Shown: positions 1 through 7,720 of the stretch, piece by piece | Layout of the letters: each line of letters begins with the position of its first letter | Position numbering within the stretch: the stretch's first letter is position 1 | From: UBA4810 sp002479215 | GTDB taxonomy: Bacteria; Desulfobacterota; Syntrophia; Syntrophales; Smithellaceae | Length of the DNA: 64,000 bases | Assembly: GCA_049514435.1 (NCBI GenBank) | Contig: JBEKVB010000013.1 | Coordinates: forward strand, 1-64,000 | Direction of reading: 5' to 3' | Position numbers and translations under genes: made by a program | Notes under the pieces: generated by a model | Database searches by the model: none | Told to the model about the DNA's origin: nothing | What the model saw: only the letters and a program-made list of their open reading frames with translations

Positions 1-143
1 CCTCCGGCCAGCGTTGCTATACTTTCAGATGTTATTTCATTTTTTTTTGTCATTTTTGATTTTACCTCTGTTTGTTCGGCATTACCATTTTGATAACTTA
101 ATACAAAACTAAATATTATTATAGACATAAGTAATTTTTTCAT
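1..143 (-). CDS. N-terminal part of a secreted protein, cut by window edge
   Basis: On the minus strand an ATG at 143 opens a frame that runs off the left edge of the window (47 codons). It begins MKKLLMSIIIFSFVLSYQNG and looks like a signal peptide: two lysines, a hydrophobic stretch, then a plausible cleavage site after NGNA, followed by a polar Lys/Glu/Thr-rich mature start. A purine-rich ribosome binding site (the complement of 148-153) lies just upstream. The mature domain is outside the window, so no function can be given. Export across the inner membrane is the only inference. Confidence 0.6.
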   Translation of the reverse strand, partial: MKKLLMSIIIFSFVLSYQNGNAEQTEVKSKMTKKNEITSESIATLAG

Positions 144-414
144 TTTTCCCCCTTTTAAAGAAATCAAATACTAATATTAGAATTTTAACGATGATCTGAC
201 GATTGTCAAACACGCCTATACATTAATTAAATTAAGAGCACAGAGATAGATAATTTGATTGAATCAGCAATCGGGAAAATAGTATAAAACTTGACACTGC
301 CGACACTATCATCGACATTACCCATTGAAGTCAAGGATAATTTAAAATATCCCTTGACATTCTATGTGAAAGCCTCGATGAATTTCTTTAAAAAAGAATA
401 ATGAGGGGCTAAAA

Positions 415-621
415 ATGATTATCGTACTAACCTTCTTGGCGATACTTTCTGTTTTAGGAGTGCTACTTATTTTTCTTTTCAGAATTAAAGGAGAACTAAT
501 TACAAACGAACAAAAACTTCACTCAAAAATGGAATCAGTTATTTTACTACTCTTTGCCGTTTTTTTTCTATTATTGGCTATCTTGATAAAGATAAATCCA
601 TTTTCACAATACATACAGTGA
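415..621 (+). CDS. small two-helix membrane protein, unknown function
   Basis: A 68-residue protein with two hydrophobic segments, about residues 2-22 and 43-60, joined by a short charged loop containing KGELITNEQKLHSK. GAGGGG at 403-408 is a good ribosome binding site for the ATG at 415. A perfect -35 box TTGACA lies at 354-359, but no good -10 box follows at the right distance, so promoter assignment is weak. No family is recognised. Short bitopic or hairpin membrane proteins of this sort are often subunits or regulators of larger membrane proteins, but nothing nearby shows a partner. It could be unrelated to the ArsS locus downstream. Confidence 0.55.
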   Translation: MIIVLTFLAILSVLGVLLIFLFRIKGELITNEQKLHSKMESVILLLFAVFFLLLAILIKINPFSQYIQ

Positions 622-658
622 AATTAAATAAATCAAATTGACCCACTAAGGAACTTAT

Positions 659-1381
659 ATGGCTTCCGAAGCTTTCGCTGAAAAAAAGCAAAAAAAATTG
701 TGGCGGCCGATTATATTCATCGTCTTGTTGTTGATCGCCATTATCTTGCTTAGGTTTTGGGGAGTGGGAGAAAAGCTTACCGATCTTCGTGCTTGGATTG
801 GCGGCCTTGGTTCTTGGGGGCCGTTAGTCTTCGTCTTGATTTATATCATTGCCGTTGTCCTGGCTCTACCCGGTTCAGCCATAACCATTGCCGGGGGAGC
901 ACTTTTCGGGTCAGTTTGGGGAGTCGTACTGGTCAGCATTGCCTCGACAATAGGAGCAAGCATCTGTTTTTTAATTTCTCGTTATCTGGCGAGGGACTTT
1001 ATTGTACGTAAATTTTCACAAAATGAAAAATTCAAAAAGCTGGATCATCTGACGAAGGAACATGGCGCAATAATTGTAGCAATAACACGCCTGGTGCCTC
1101 TGTTCCCTTTTAATTTTCTTAATTACGGTTTTGGCCTTACCGGCGTGCGTTTCTGGACATACGTTTTCTGGTCGTGGTTATGCATGCTGCCCGGCACTGT
1201 TTTGTACGTAGTCGGTACGGATGCAATCATTAGCGGTTTGACCGAGGGGAAGATTCCCTGGCTCTTGGTTTTAGTGCTCATACTTGCCGTAATTATCTTG
1301 GCTTTTCTTGTCTATTTGGCCAGAAAAAAACTCTCCAGTGGAAGGCAAAAAGATTCGAGCAATAATGATAACAGAAAATAA
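659..1381 (+). CDS. TVP38/TMEM64 (DedA-like, VTT domain) membrane protein
   Basis: A 240-residue inner-membrane protein. Hydrophobic segments lie near residues 16-33, 50-80, 84-106, 139-185 and 201-220. The central part carries features of the VTT/SNARE-associated family: the small-residue stretch ALPGSAITIAGGALFG and the re-entrant motif ITRLVPLFPFNFLNYGFGL. Relatives of this family are proposed lipid scramblases or undecaprenyl-phosphate transporters; the substrate of this member is not known. It converges with the glycosyltransferase gene on the other strand (15 bp between stops). TVP38 proteins recur next to ArsS/selenodomain radical-SAM loci, which supports a link with the next three genes. 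The C-terminus is a basic tail. Confidence 0.8.
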   Translation: MASEAFAEKKQKKLWRPIIFIVLLLIAIILLRFWGVGEKLTDLRAWIGGLGSWGPLVFVLIYIIAVVLALPGSAITIAGGALFGSVWGVVLVSIASTIGASICFLISRYLARDFIVRKFSQNEKFKKLDHLTKEHGAIIVAITRLVPLFPFNFLNYGFGLTGVRFWTYVFWSWLCMLPGTVLYVVGTDAIISGLTEGKIPWLLVLVLILAVIILAFLVYLARKKLSSGRQKDSSNNDNRK

Positions 1382-1396
1382 TTATTGGGCAGGAGA

Positions 1397-2083
1397 TTAC
1401 TTATATAATTTTGCCAAGGTTTCCGGCTTTGCTCCCAGTAAATAAAGCGTTATCAAAAACCAGTTTCTGAGAGTACAAAAAACAATACCTTCGGTTTCCC
1501 AGCGCCGTGGTGATGTTTTAACTTTATCTTTTAAAATATTTATTTTTCCTTGCCTGCGCTTGATTCTCCGCATTAGTTCGACATCTTCCATGATCGGAAT
1601 ATCCTTAAATCCACCCAGTGATTGAAAATAATCCCGCCGGATAAAAATAGTCTGATCGCCATAGGGAATGCGCGTCAGCCGGGAGCGTAGGGAAGCCATT
1701 TTTTCAATGATACGGAAGGCAAAACGTTCTGAATCGATGCCCAAATCAAATGCCCCGCCAACAAAGGTTTTATTTTCCATTGCCGTGGCAATTCGGTGCA
1801 AGGAATTCATAGGCAGGCGCGTATCGGCATGTAGAAAAATCAGGATCTCACCTGAAGACTTTGCCGCGCCACAGTTCATCTGCCGTGCCCGGCCTTCAGG
1901 ACAGAGTATTTTTTTCACGTTCGCATAATTGATTTTTCTCAGTGTGCTCCCTTCATAATCCCCATCAGCTACAATAATCTCGGCAGCGGCAAATTTTTGC
2001 AGATGCATTAAGTAATCAATGGTGGAGTTGATGATTTCTTCTTCCCGATAAACTGGAATAATAAAAGAATATCTGGTTTGCAT
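1397..2083 (-). CDS. glycosyltransferase family 2, ArsS-associated (TIGR04283 type)
   Basis: A 228-residue GT-A fold glycosyltransferase. It opens with FIIPVYREEEIINSTIDYL, the usual family-2 start, then has EIIVADG with an acidic pair, the metal-binding region ILIFLHADTRLP, and PIMEDVELMRRIKRRQG, whose ED fits the catalytic region. The length is typical of the short soluble rSAM/selenodomain-associated transferase 2 group (from memory TIGR04283). It lies 40 nt downstream of arsS on the same strand, so the two are probably co-transcribed. The likely role is transfer of a sugar to the product of the radical-SAM enzyme or handling of a sugar precursor; the donor is unknown. No strong ribosome binding site was seen. 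Confidence 0.82.
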   Translation of the reverse strand: MQTRYSFIIPVYREEEIINSTIDYLMHLQKFAAAEIIVADGDYEGSTLRKINYANVKKILCPEGRARQMNCGAAKSSGEILIFLHADTRLPMNSLHRIATAMENKTFVGGAFDLGIDSERFAFRIIEKMASLRSRLTRIPYGDQTIFIRRDYFQSLGGFKDIPIMEDVELMRRIKRRQGKINILKDKVKTSPRRWETEGIVFCTLRNWFLITLYLLGAKPETLAKLYK

Positions 2084-2123
2084 TATGCATCACATATTTT
2101 TCGATAAGCCCAGCGACCGCAAC

Positions 2124-3143
2124 TTATGCAGTGATTGCCCCGCCGCAGGTAAATCCGGTTCCTGCAGTGCAGGCGTAGCAATGTTCACCGACCATAACCG
2201 GCAGACCCTGCGCGGGGAGTCCAGCCATTTGCGAGACATGAATTTTATTTCCGCCAAGATACTGCTCGGAGGCAATATTGAAATCACAGTCAAAAAGATA
2301 TCCCTGCCAGTTAATGGAAACAGAAGTGCGGCACATAATCGATGAGATGGAACAGGGGTTAAAGAGACCGGCTAATTTGATCAGGTAATTGTCCAGCTCT
2401 CCTCTGGACTGAAGCCAGCGGCGAAACCGCCCCAGGGGAACATTGTTGAAATTATATAGCCTGGTAAAATTGATGCCCCATTTTTTCAGTAAAATTTCGT
2501 GGAATCTTTTTTCCGCCTGTATCTGAGATGCGTTCATAAACGCGCCCACCGGATTGGAAGCAAGATTAAGCGTGAGGCCGGTGCCCTCAATTCCATAACC
2601 TACGGCGTTTAATTTCTTTAACGCTGCGACAATGCGCTGAAACGCCCCTTCCCCTCGCTGGGCATCAGTTTGAGCTTTATTAAGAGAAGGAAGAGAAGCA
2701 ATGATAATGACCCGGTTTTCCTTACATAAGGATATATATTTTCCCCACGCCGGGCCTTCCAGTGCAAGAAGGTTACTGCGAACCATTAATCTGGAGGTCA
2801 AAGGTGCAAGCTTCCTGACCAAATTTTCAATGCGGGGATTTAACTCCGGCGATCCGCCTGTTATATCTATCGCCTCAAATCTATTTCTTGCCGCGTAATC
2901 TACAACCTGGTCTATCGTTTCTGCATCCATCAATTGATCCCGCAGCGGCCCTGCCTCCAGATGGCAGTGCTTGCAAAACAGGTTACATAAAAGGCCGACA
3001 TTGATTTGCAGGGTGGTCGTTTCCCCTCTGGTTAAAGTGAGATTATGCTGAAATAATGTCCGGCCAAATGGTTCGATAAGAGAAGAATCAGCGTTTGCAT
3101 ATAGAGTGGAAATATTTTCTGCTTGGTCCACAGTGTTAGCCAT
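2124..3143 (-). CDS. arsS: ArsS-type radical SAM/Cys-rich domain protein
   Basis: A radical-SAM protein whose cluster motif CNLFCKHC sits near residues 52-59 (INVGLLCNLFCKHCHLEAGP), followed by the TGGSPELN segment. The C-terminal Cys-rich part (CRTS, FDCDFN, HCYACTAGTGFTCGG) is the hallmark of the TIGR04167/ArsS family. In cyanobacteria ArsS joins a 5'-deoxyadenosyl group to methylated arsenic. Some family members are selenoproteins; here all expected positions are Cys and the stop is TAA. I chose ATG 3143 because AGGA lies 10 nt upstream and homologues start close to the motif. An upstream ATG at 3191 with GGAG would add 16 residues and overlap the preceding gene by 26 bp. No arsenite methyltransferase gene is in the window. 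Confidence 0.85.
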   Translation of the reverse strand: MANTVDQAENISTLYANADSSLIEPFGRTLFQHNLTLTRGETTTLQINVGLLCNLFCKHCHLEAGPLRDQLMDAETIDQVVDYAARNRFEAIDITGGSPELNPRIENLVRKLAPLTSRLMVRSNLLALEGPAWGKYISLCKENRVIIIASLPSLNKAQTDAQRGEGAFQRIVAALKKLNAVGYGIEGTGLTLNLASNPVGAFMNASQIQAEKRFHEILLKKWGINFTRLYNFNNVPLGRFRRWLQSRGELDNYLIKLAGLFNPCSISSIMCRTSVSINWQGYLFDCDFNIASEQYLGGNKIHVSQMAGLPAQGLPVMVGEHCYACTAGTGFTCGGAITA

Positions 3144-3165
3144 AAACTGAATATCCTCAGAATAT

Positions 3166-3498
3166 TTATAAAGATAATTTTGTGGCGACATTGCGCATTT
3201 GAACTCCGTGCACCAATGAAGCTCCGCCGCGGATGGCCGTGGCCACGTGCACCGCTTCGGTCATTTCCGCAAGATTCGACCCTTTTTCCAGACAGGCCTG
3301 TGTATAGGCATCAATGCAATATGGACATTGGACGGCGTGAGCGACAGCCAGGGCAATAAGAGCTTTTTCCCGCTCGGTCAATTCGCCCTCGGCAAATACA
3401 GCCTCATAATATTCAAAAAATTTCTTGGCTAGTTCCGGAGCGTCTTTGCCGATTTCTCCAAATTTGCTTAGATCTTTGGGCTGATAATATGTTTCCAT
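3166..3498 (-). CDS. carboxymuconolactone decarboxylase/AhpD-like protein, ArsS-associated
   Basis: A 110-residue all-helical protein of the AhpD/CMD fold. The redox motif CPYC occurs in AHAVQCPYCIDAYTQAC, with the downstream H of VHVATAIRGG completing the usual proton-relay pattern. It matches the small peroxidase-like protein commonly encoded beside ArsS. It is the first gene of the minus-strand group (CMD - arsS - glycosyltransferase), and a GGAGG ribosome binding site precedes its ATG. The likely role is thiol-dependent peroxide reduction or protection of the radical-SAM product; the precise substrate is not known. Confidence 0.82.
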   Translation of the reverse strand: METYYQPKDLSKFGEIGKDAPELAKKFFEYYEAVFAEGELTEREKALIALAVAHAVQCPYCIDAYTQACLEKGSNLAEMTEAVHVATAIRGGASLVHGVQMRNVATKLSL

Positions 3499-3767
3499 GG
3501 GAACCTCCGGTAAAAAGAATTAACTATAGCGTTAACATAGTGCCAATGCGACAGTTAGTCAAGGCACAATGGGTCACACAATAAAGTTCAAGGGGCAAGC
3601 GGCTGGCCCTGCGGGTCACCCCGGCGTATGCAGGGAATGCCGGGGGCAAGATGTCATTGACACACAACTCGATATTACCTATACTTTCCTGACTCCGAAC
3701 CGGAATTATTCAGCAAACTTCTTCCGGAGTCCTATCGATTTTGTGATGATTGGAAAGGTCGGCATGT

Positions 3768-4685
3768 ATGAACATCATTGTTTCGGGATCAATGGCCTAT
3801 GACCGGATTATGGATTTCCCCGGATATTTCGCGGATCACATTCTGCCCGATAAAATTCATGTTCTCAACGTCTGTTTCCAGGTGAATAGCATGAGGGAAG
3901 AATACGGCGGCACGGCGGGGAATATTGCCTATGCGCTGACTCTGCTGGGTGAGAAGCCCCTCATCTGCGCCACAATCGGCCATGACTATCAAAAGTATTA
4001 CAAACGGTTGGCAAAAAACTCAATATCTACGAAATATATAAAAATAATTCCCGATGAATTTACGGCAGGCGCCTATATTACGACCGACCGCGCCGACAAC
4101 CAAATCACCGGATTTAATCCTGGAGCCATGAAATATCGAACGGAATTGGACTTGCGCAAATTCCGTCCCCAAGAAACCATTATGATCGTCTCGCCGGGCA
4201 ATTTTGAAGACATGGTTAACTATCCGCGCGCCTGCAAAGAAAGAGGCATCGATTATATCTTGGACCCCGGCCAATCTCTGCCCATGTGGAATACGAAGAA
4301 CCTGATCGAGGCCATCGAGGGATGCCGGATTTTGATCGTCAATGATTATGAGCTGGAGCTGATCACAAACAAGACCGGATTGAAGAAGAATGCTTTATTG
4401 AAGCTGGCCGGGACGATCATCACCACCCTGGGAGAGTTGGGTTCACAGATCTCCACGCGAGATCGTGAAATTAGTGTTCCCGTCTTCAAAGTAAAGAAGG
4501 TGGTGGACCCGACAGGCGCCGGAGATGCTTACCGGGGCGGCCTGATCAGCGGTCTGGTTTGCGGTAAAGATATTGAGCAATGTGCACGGATGGGGAGCGC
4601 CTGCGCTTCTTTTTCCCTAGAACACTACGGCACTCAGGAATACAGCTTCACCCTTGAAGAATTCAATGAGAGACTCAACGGCTGA
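3768..4685 (+). CDS. PfkB-family sugar/nucleoside kinase (adenosine-kinase-like)
   Basis: A 305-residue ribokinase-fold enzyme. The N-terminus MNIIVSGSMAYDRIMDFPG holds the substrate-binding strand, EYGGTAGNIAYALTLLG is the PfkB signature 1 region, and DPTGAGDAYRGGLISGL near residue 250 is signature 2, with the catalytic Asp and the anion hole. The chosen ATG at 3768 has GGAAAGG nine nt upstream; a TTG at 3750 would add six residues. The N-terminal block resembles a group annotated as adenosine/carbohydrate kinases. The gene leads a plus-strand run with a PaaK-like enzyme and an S51-like peptidase. Substrate could be adenosine, ribose or another sugar and cannot be fixed from sequence. Confidence 0.85.
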   Translation: MNIIVSGSMAYDRIMDFPGYFADHILPDKIHVLNVCFQVNSMREEYGGTAGNIAYALTLLGEKPLICATIGHDYQKYYKRLAKNSISTKYIKIIPDEFTAGAYITTDRADNQITGFNPGAMKYRTELDLRKFRPQETIMIVSPGNFEDMVNYPRACKERGIDYILDPGQSLPMWNTKNLIEAIEGCRILIVNDYELELITNKTGLKKNALLKLAGTIITTLGELGSQISTRDREISVPVFKVKKVVDPTGAGDAYRGGLISGLVCGKDIEQCARMGSACASFSLEHYGTQEYSFTLEEFNERLNG

Positions 4686-4780
4686 CAGTTCCCCCAATCT
4701 GGTTGATAAAAACTCGTATGCTGTCCCCGGATTTGCTGTCTGCTTTGTTTTATATTTACTAGTTCACATGAGACATAAAA

Positions 4781-6100
4781 ATGAAAACATCCCCTAACTT
4801 TTCCGGCAACTATAATATCCTCTCGGAAAGAGCACTGCAGAATGCCCTGCAAAATGTGCCGGCCTATAAGGGCTGGCAGGCATTTGATCCCGGCTCATCA
4901 GCTTCTATCGATGCTCGTTTCCGCGCGATGCCGACAATTTCCAAGCAAGACCTGAGAGAGCATACCTGGCGCAATTTTATTCCCGCAGGTATGGATATCG
5001 ATACCGCGCTGAAGACAGGTACAATAGAACTTGTCCAAACGAGCGGCACAACTGCTGAGCAGGTTTTAAATGTTTGGTATCAGTCCTGGTGGGATGCGGC
5101 CGAGGCAGCGTCTTGGCAATACAACGTACATACAGCAGCGCTTAATCTGGGTAAACACCGGGAAGCCATTCTCACCAGCCCCATGAATACCGGCATTTTG
5201 GCTAAAAACGGTTTGCTGACTATGGAGGAACGCTCTTGCGGCCGTTTTCTCTATCTTAATGAAAAAATCAATCCCTCATTATGGGATGACCAACTATTCG
5301 AGCGCATCATCCGGGAGCTGGAAATATTTCAACCGGTTGTGTTGGAAGCAAATCCCTCCTATCTGGTCAAAGTTGCCCGTTATGCCTATAGGCATCATCT
5401 GCGAGTGTTCCAACCACCCGTAGTTATTTTTAGCTATGAGAATCCGGGAGTTTTAGCAAGAAAGCATATCGCCAAAGTTTTTCATGCTCCTTTAATCAGT
5501 TCCTACGGCGCGACCGAAGCGGGATATGTTTTGATGGAATGTGAACAGGGTAAACTCCATCAAGTTTCTTCTTCGTGCCGGATCGATATAGAATTCATGC
5601 GTCCTGAATATGGGCATCCTCATGTTGGAAGATTATTGCTGACAACTCTGACCAATCCCTGGCGATCATTAGTCAGATTCGATGTGGGTGATCTGGTGCA
5701 GGTCGATCCCGCGGGCATTTGTAAATGCGGCCGCAATGACGGATATATCTGTAAAGAATTTGCCGGGCGCACTGTCAATCTCACGTATGCGACAAGTGGC
5801 TTTCCGGTAACCACGGCCATGATCGAATCTATTATCAATAATGTGGAAGCTGTGGCCGAATATCAAGTATTGCAACGTGAAGGTATTTACAATGTTAATA
5901 TAGTTCTTGACGAAGAAGATAATGCTTCCCGAACATTGAAAGAGGAAATAACCGAACGCTTATTGCCGCTGTATGGACGGGATGCCGCTATTAACGTGCA
6001 TTTTGTAAAGGAGATTGAAACCGAACCATCCGGTAAATATAGATTAACGCGTTCGGACATACCGGTGAATATGGAAAAGCTCTTTGGGAAAGGAAACTGA
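4781..6100 (+). CDS. PaaK/F390-synthetase-like AMP-forming CoA ligase
   Basis: A 439-residue member of the adenylate-forming superfamily, in the short phenylacetate-CoA ligase / coenzyme F390 synthetase branch. The P-loop-like motif is QTSGTTAEQ (about residue 87), the A5 motif YGATEAGYV, the hinge region RFDVGDLVQ, and the C-terminal lysine region EPSGKYRLTRSD. A conserved Cys pair in ICKCGRN is typical of PaaK-like proteins. It should activate an aromatic or other carboxylate as the acyl-AMP; whether the acceptor is CoA is not visible. It follows the kinase by 95 nt and its stop overlaps the next ATG by one base (TGATG), so translation is probably coupled. Confidence 0.8.
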   Translation: MKTSPNFSGNYNILSERALQNALQNVPAYKGWQAFDPGSSASIDARFRAMPTISKQDLREHTWRNFIPAGMDIDTALKTGTIELVQTSGTTAEQVLNVWYQSWWDAAEAASWQYNVHTAALNLGKHREAILTSPMNTGILAKNGLLTMEERSCGRFLYLNEKINPSLWDDQLFERIIRELEIFQPVVLEANPSYLVKVARYAYRHHLRVFQPPVVIFSYENPGVLARKHIAKVFHAPLISSYGATEAGYVLMECEQGKLHQVSSSCRIDIEFMRPEYGHPHVGRLLLTTLTNPWRSLVRFDVGDLVQVDPAGICKCGRNDGYICKEFAGRTVNLTYATSGFPVTTAMIESIINNVEAVAEYQVLQREGIYNVNIVLDEEDNASRTLKEEITERLLPLYGRDAAINVHFVKEIETEPSGKYRLTRSDIPVNMEKLFGKGN

Positions 6101-6771
6101 TGATGACGCCAGCCCCTATAATCCTTATGAGTGGTGGACCAAACTCGAACAATACCACTCTTATTGCCGAAGCGCTGGCGCTCAGCAAAACAGAAAAACC
6201 TATCATTGCCTATATCGGTGCAGCAAGTTCTGACAATAAAGAGTTTTTCTCTATGTTGAGGCGAATGCTTATATCTGCAGGGACGGATAAAGTCACTCTA
6301 GCTCCTATTGTTCAGGGCTTTGACCGGAAAAAGACAGAAAGCATTTTATCGTCCGGCGATTTGATTTTTATCAGTGGTGGCGATGTAAAAGCTGGGATGG
6401 AATATTTGGAGAAGCGAAATCTGGTGCCGTTTCTGAGGAAGCTCTACGAATCGGGGAAACCTTTTTTTGGTATTTCTGCCGGAGCTATAATGCTGTGCCG
6501 CAACTGGATATACTGGCGCAATTCGGCTGATGATTCATCGGCAAAATCTTTCCCCTGTCTCGGCTTTGCGCCGGTTTTATGCGATACGCATGCGGAAGAT
6601 GAAGGCTGGAATGAACTCCGGACGTTGCTTGGCCTTTGCCCGGAGGGAACAATTGGATACGGCATCCCGGCGGGTGGCGCGCTGCAGGTAACGCAAAACG
6701 GGGCAGTAACAGATATCGGCTCTCCGGCAGTACGGTTTATCAAAAAAAGTGCTGATATAATAATTGTTTGA
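6100..6771 (+). CDS. peptidase S51/cyanophycinase-like Ser hydrolase
   Basis: A 223-residue class-I glutamine-amidotransferase-like fold. FISGGDVKAGMEYLEKRNL and the nucleophile elbow FFGISAGAIML place a catalytic Ser near residue 127, as in dipeptidase E and cyanophycinase. A downstream DTHAEDEGWNEL segment could supply the His. The family cleaves Asp- or Glu-containing peptides and isopeptides in the cytoplasm. The ATG overlaps the stop of the PaaK-like gene; a second ATG follows directly at 6103. Co-location with an adenylating enzyme suggests a make-and-break pair on one amide or thioester, which is inference only. Confidence 0.75.
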   Translation: MMTPAPIILMSGGPNSNNTTLIAEALALSKTEKPIIAYIGAASSDNKEFFSMLRRMLISAGTDKVTLAPIVQGFDRKKTESILSSGDLIFISGGDVKAGMEYLEKRNLVPFLRKLYESGKPFFGISAGAIMLCRNWIYWRNSADDSSAKSFPCLGFAPVLCDTHAEDEGWNELRTLLGLCPEGTIGYGIPAGGALQVTQNGAVTDIGSPAVRFIKKSADIIIV

Positions 6772-6802
6772 TTTTTATAAAAAAAGGCTTAGATAATTAA
6801 GC

Positions 6803-6832
6803 AGTGGAGCCCCCTCCGGCAGGAGCTGGAGG
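6803..6832. repeat. 30-bp GC-rich palindromic repeat, copy 1
   Basis: The segment GTGGAGCCCCCTCCGGCAGG plus the following bases folds as CTCCGGC...GCYGGAG. The same 30 bases occur inverted at 28068-28097 with one mismatch. The flanking CCAAGTCGCGG is also shared, inverted, with 27150-27168. It lies in the spacer after the S51-like gene and could be a dispersed palindromic unit or a terminator. Confidence 0.6.
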
Positions 6833-6863
6833 ATTCCAAGTCGCGGGATCAAATCAATGGCGC

Positions 6864-6911
6864 TGTTGGAAAAACAGCGGAATTATTTATTACGTATATT
6901 AATTGTTAGTG
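6864..6911 (+). other. attI-like conserved leader ahead of a cassette start, copy 1
   Basis: TTGGAAAAACAGCGGAATTA followed by TACGTATATTAATTGTTAG directly precedes a gene start. Two other cassette starts (35552-35605 and 46223-46270, both reading minus) carry the same block: T-rich then TTG(T)GGAAAA, CGGAA, ~15 variable bases, and GTATATTAATTGTTA. The block ends in the integron-type core GTTRRRY (here GTTAGTG, imperfect). A hairpin CGCTGTT...AACAGCG occupies 6861-6879. It could be a recombination site, a promoter, or both. Confidence 0.5.
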
Positions 6912-6915
6912 CCCA

Positions 6916-7383
6916 ATGAAAAAAAATCACGAAGAGTTCCTTCACTTTGTCACCTGCCTCGGGCGGCTCAATGGTGCGTTGAAAATTCTTCAAGACATAA
7001 AGGTAGTGGGCGACAGTCCACTTGTTGGGCCAGCATTTCGTTTTGCGCTGGTCGAATACGCCACACCTTACACCACATCGGAGGGATCAATCAGGAAGGA
7101 TTACCGGCTGAAAACATCTTTCGTGCCCGGTAATTTCCTGAAGCTACACAAACGTCTCCTTGACGCTAGAAACAAGATTCACGCCCATGCGGACTTAACC
7201 CTCATGGAGGCGAAGCTATCTGTCACGAAAATGCGAGGCGCTCCTGTAGTTAAGATTACAAGTCGCAACACTGACGAACTCAAAGAACTAAGCAACATCG
7301 ACGAAATCATTAGCTTGATCGAGGGCACTATTCGCAACCTATACAACGAGTTAGACGTTCGTGTAAATACCCTGCAGCCTTAA
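6916..7383 (+). CDS. HEPN-motif protein in a cassette-like insert
   Basis: A 155-residue, mostly helical soluble protein. LLDARNKIHAH places Arg85-Asn86 and His91 as an RNx4H motif, the catalytic signature of HEPN ribonucleases, which include toxin and defence proteins of the AbiU2/RnlA/MNT-HEPN sort. No antitoxin-like partner is obvious unless it is the 49-residue basic protein just downstream. The stop TAA sits inside a CTTAAC core, as is usual for integron cassette genes, and the leader 6864-6911 is shared with other cassettes. No family was recognised with certainty, and the motif could be fortuitous in a helical protein. Confidence 0.65.
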   Translation: MKKNHEEFLHFVTCLGRLNGALKILQDIKVVGDSPLVGPAFRFALVEYATPYTTSEGSIRKDYRLKTSFVPGNFLKLHKRLLDARNKIHAHADLTLMEAKLSVTKMRGAPVVKITSRNTDELKELSNIDEIISLIEGTIRNLYNELDVRVNTLQP

Positions 7384-7434
7384 CCCTTCATTGCAGCGGA
7401 CGCCTTGTAGCTGCTGTTGATCTTTACGTTGGAC
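7378..7434 (+). other. candidate attC site, 57 bp
   Basis: The left core CCTTAAC (7378-7384) contains the stop codon of the preceding gene and the right core is GTTGGAC (7428-7434). Between them CCCTTCATTGCAGCGGAC resembles the left arm of many attC sites, and GCAGC/GCTGC can pair. The two cores are not complementary to each other or to the cassette start GTTAGTG, so this is weaker than the other attC calls. Confidence 0.4.
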
Positions 7435-7464
7435 GAGATTGAAGACCCATAAGAGAAATGAAAG

Positions 7465-7614
7465 ATGATCAGGAAACTCAAAACAAGGGAGTACCGCTTG
7501 TACTCTCGAAAGAAGAACCCCAAGACTGGGAAGCGGAGAAATCTTGGGACATTCACAACGCGTGAGGCTGCGGAAAAACACGAAAGAGAAATTCAATACT
7601 TCAAAAGACACTGA
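7465..7614 (+). CDS. 49-residue Lys/Arg-rich small protein
   Basis: A short frame encodes a 49-residue basic protein. It contains EYRLYSRKKNPKTGKRRNLG and FTTREAAEKHEREIQYFKRH, a pattern I recognise as a recurrent small bacterial protein of unknown function. The ATG at 7465 lies three bases after another ATG frame. AAGAGAAA upstream is a modest ribosome binding site. It sits 31 nt after the right core of the candidate attC, so it may be the gene of a second cassette. The density of positive charge and the turn-forming NPKTGKRRNLG suggest nucleic-acid binding, unproven. Confidence 0.6.
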   Translation: MIRKLKTREYRLYSRKKNPKTGKRRNLGTFTTREAAEKHEREIQYFKRH

Positions 7615-7720
7615 CGTACACGATCAGGAGAAATAACGGCGTTATAAACCTGCTCAGCCCATTGAATCCATATATTGTTTTATAGCTTCGTATTATATAA
7701 AATATTGAGAGGTAAACCCA

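Noticed and set aside
2124..3498. Selenocysteine in ArsS or its peroxidase-like partner
   Set aside because: All expected positions are ordinary Cys, and both genes end in TAA.
3499..3767. A gene in the spacer before the PfkB kinase
   Set aside because: The 78-codon frame has no ribosome binding site and no family character and runs into the kinase gene in another frame.
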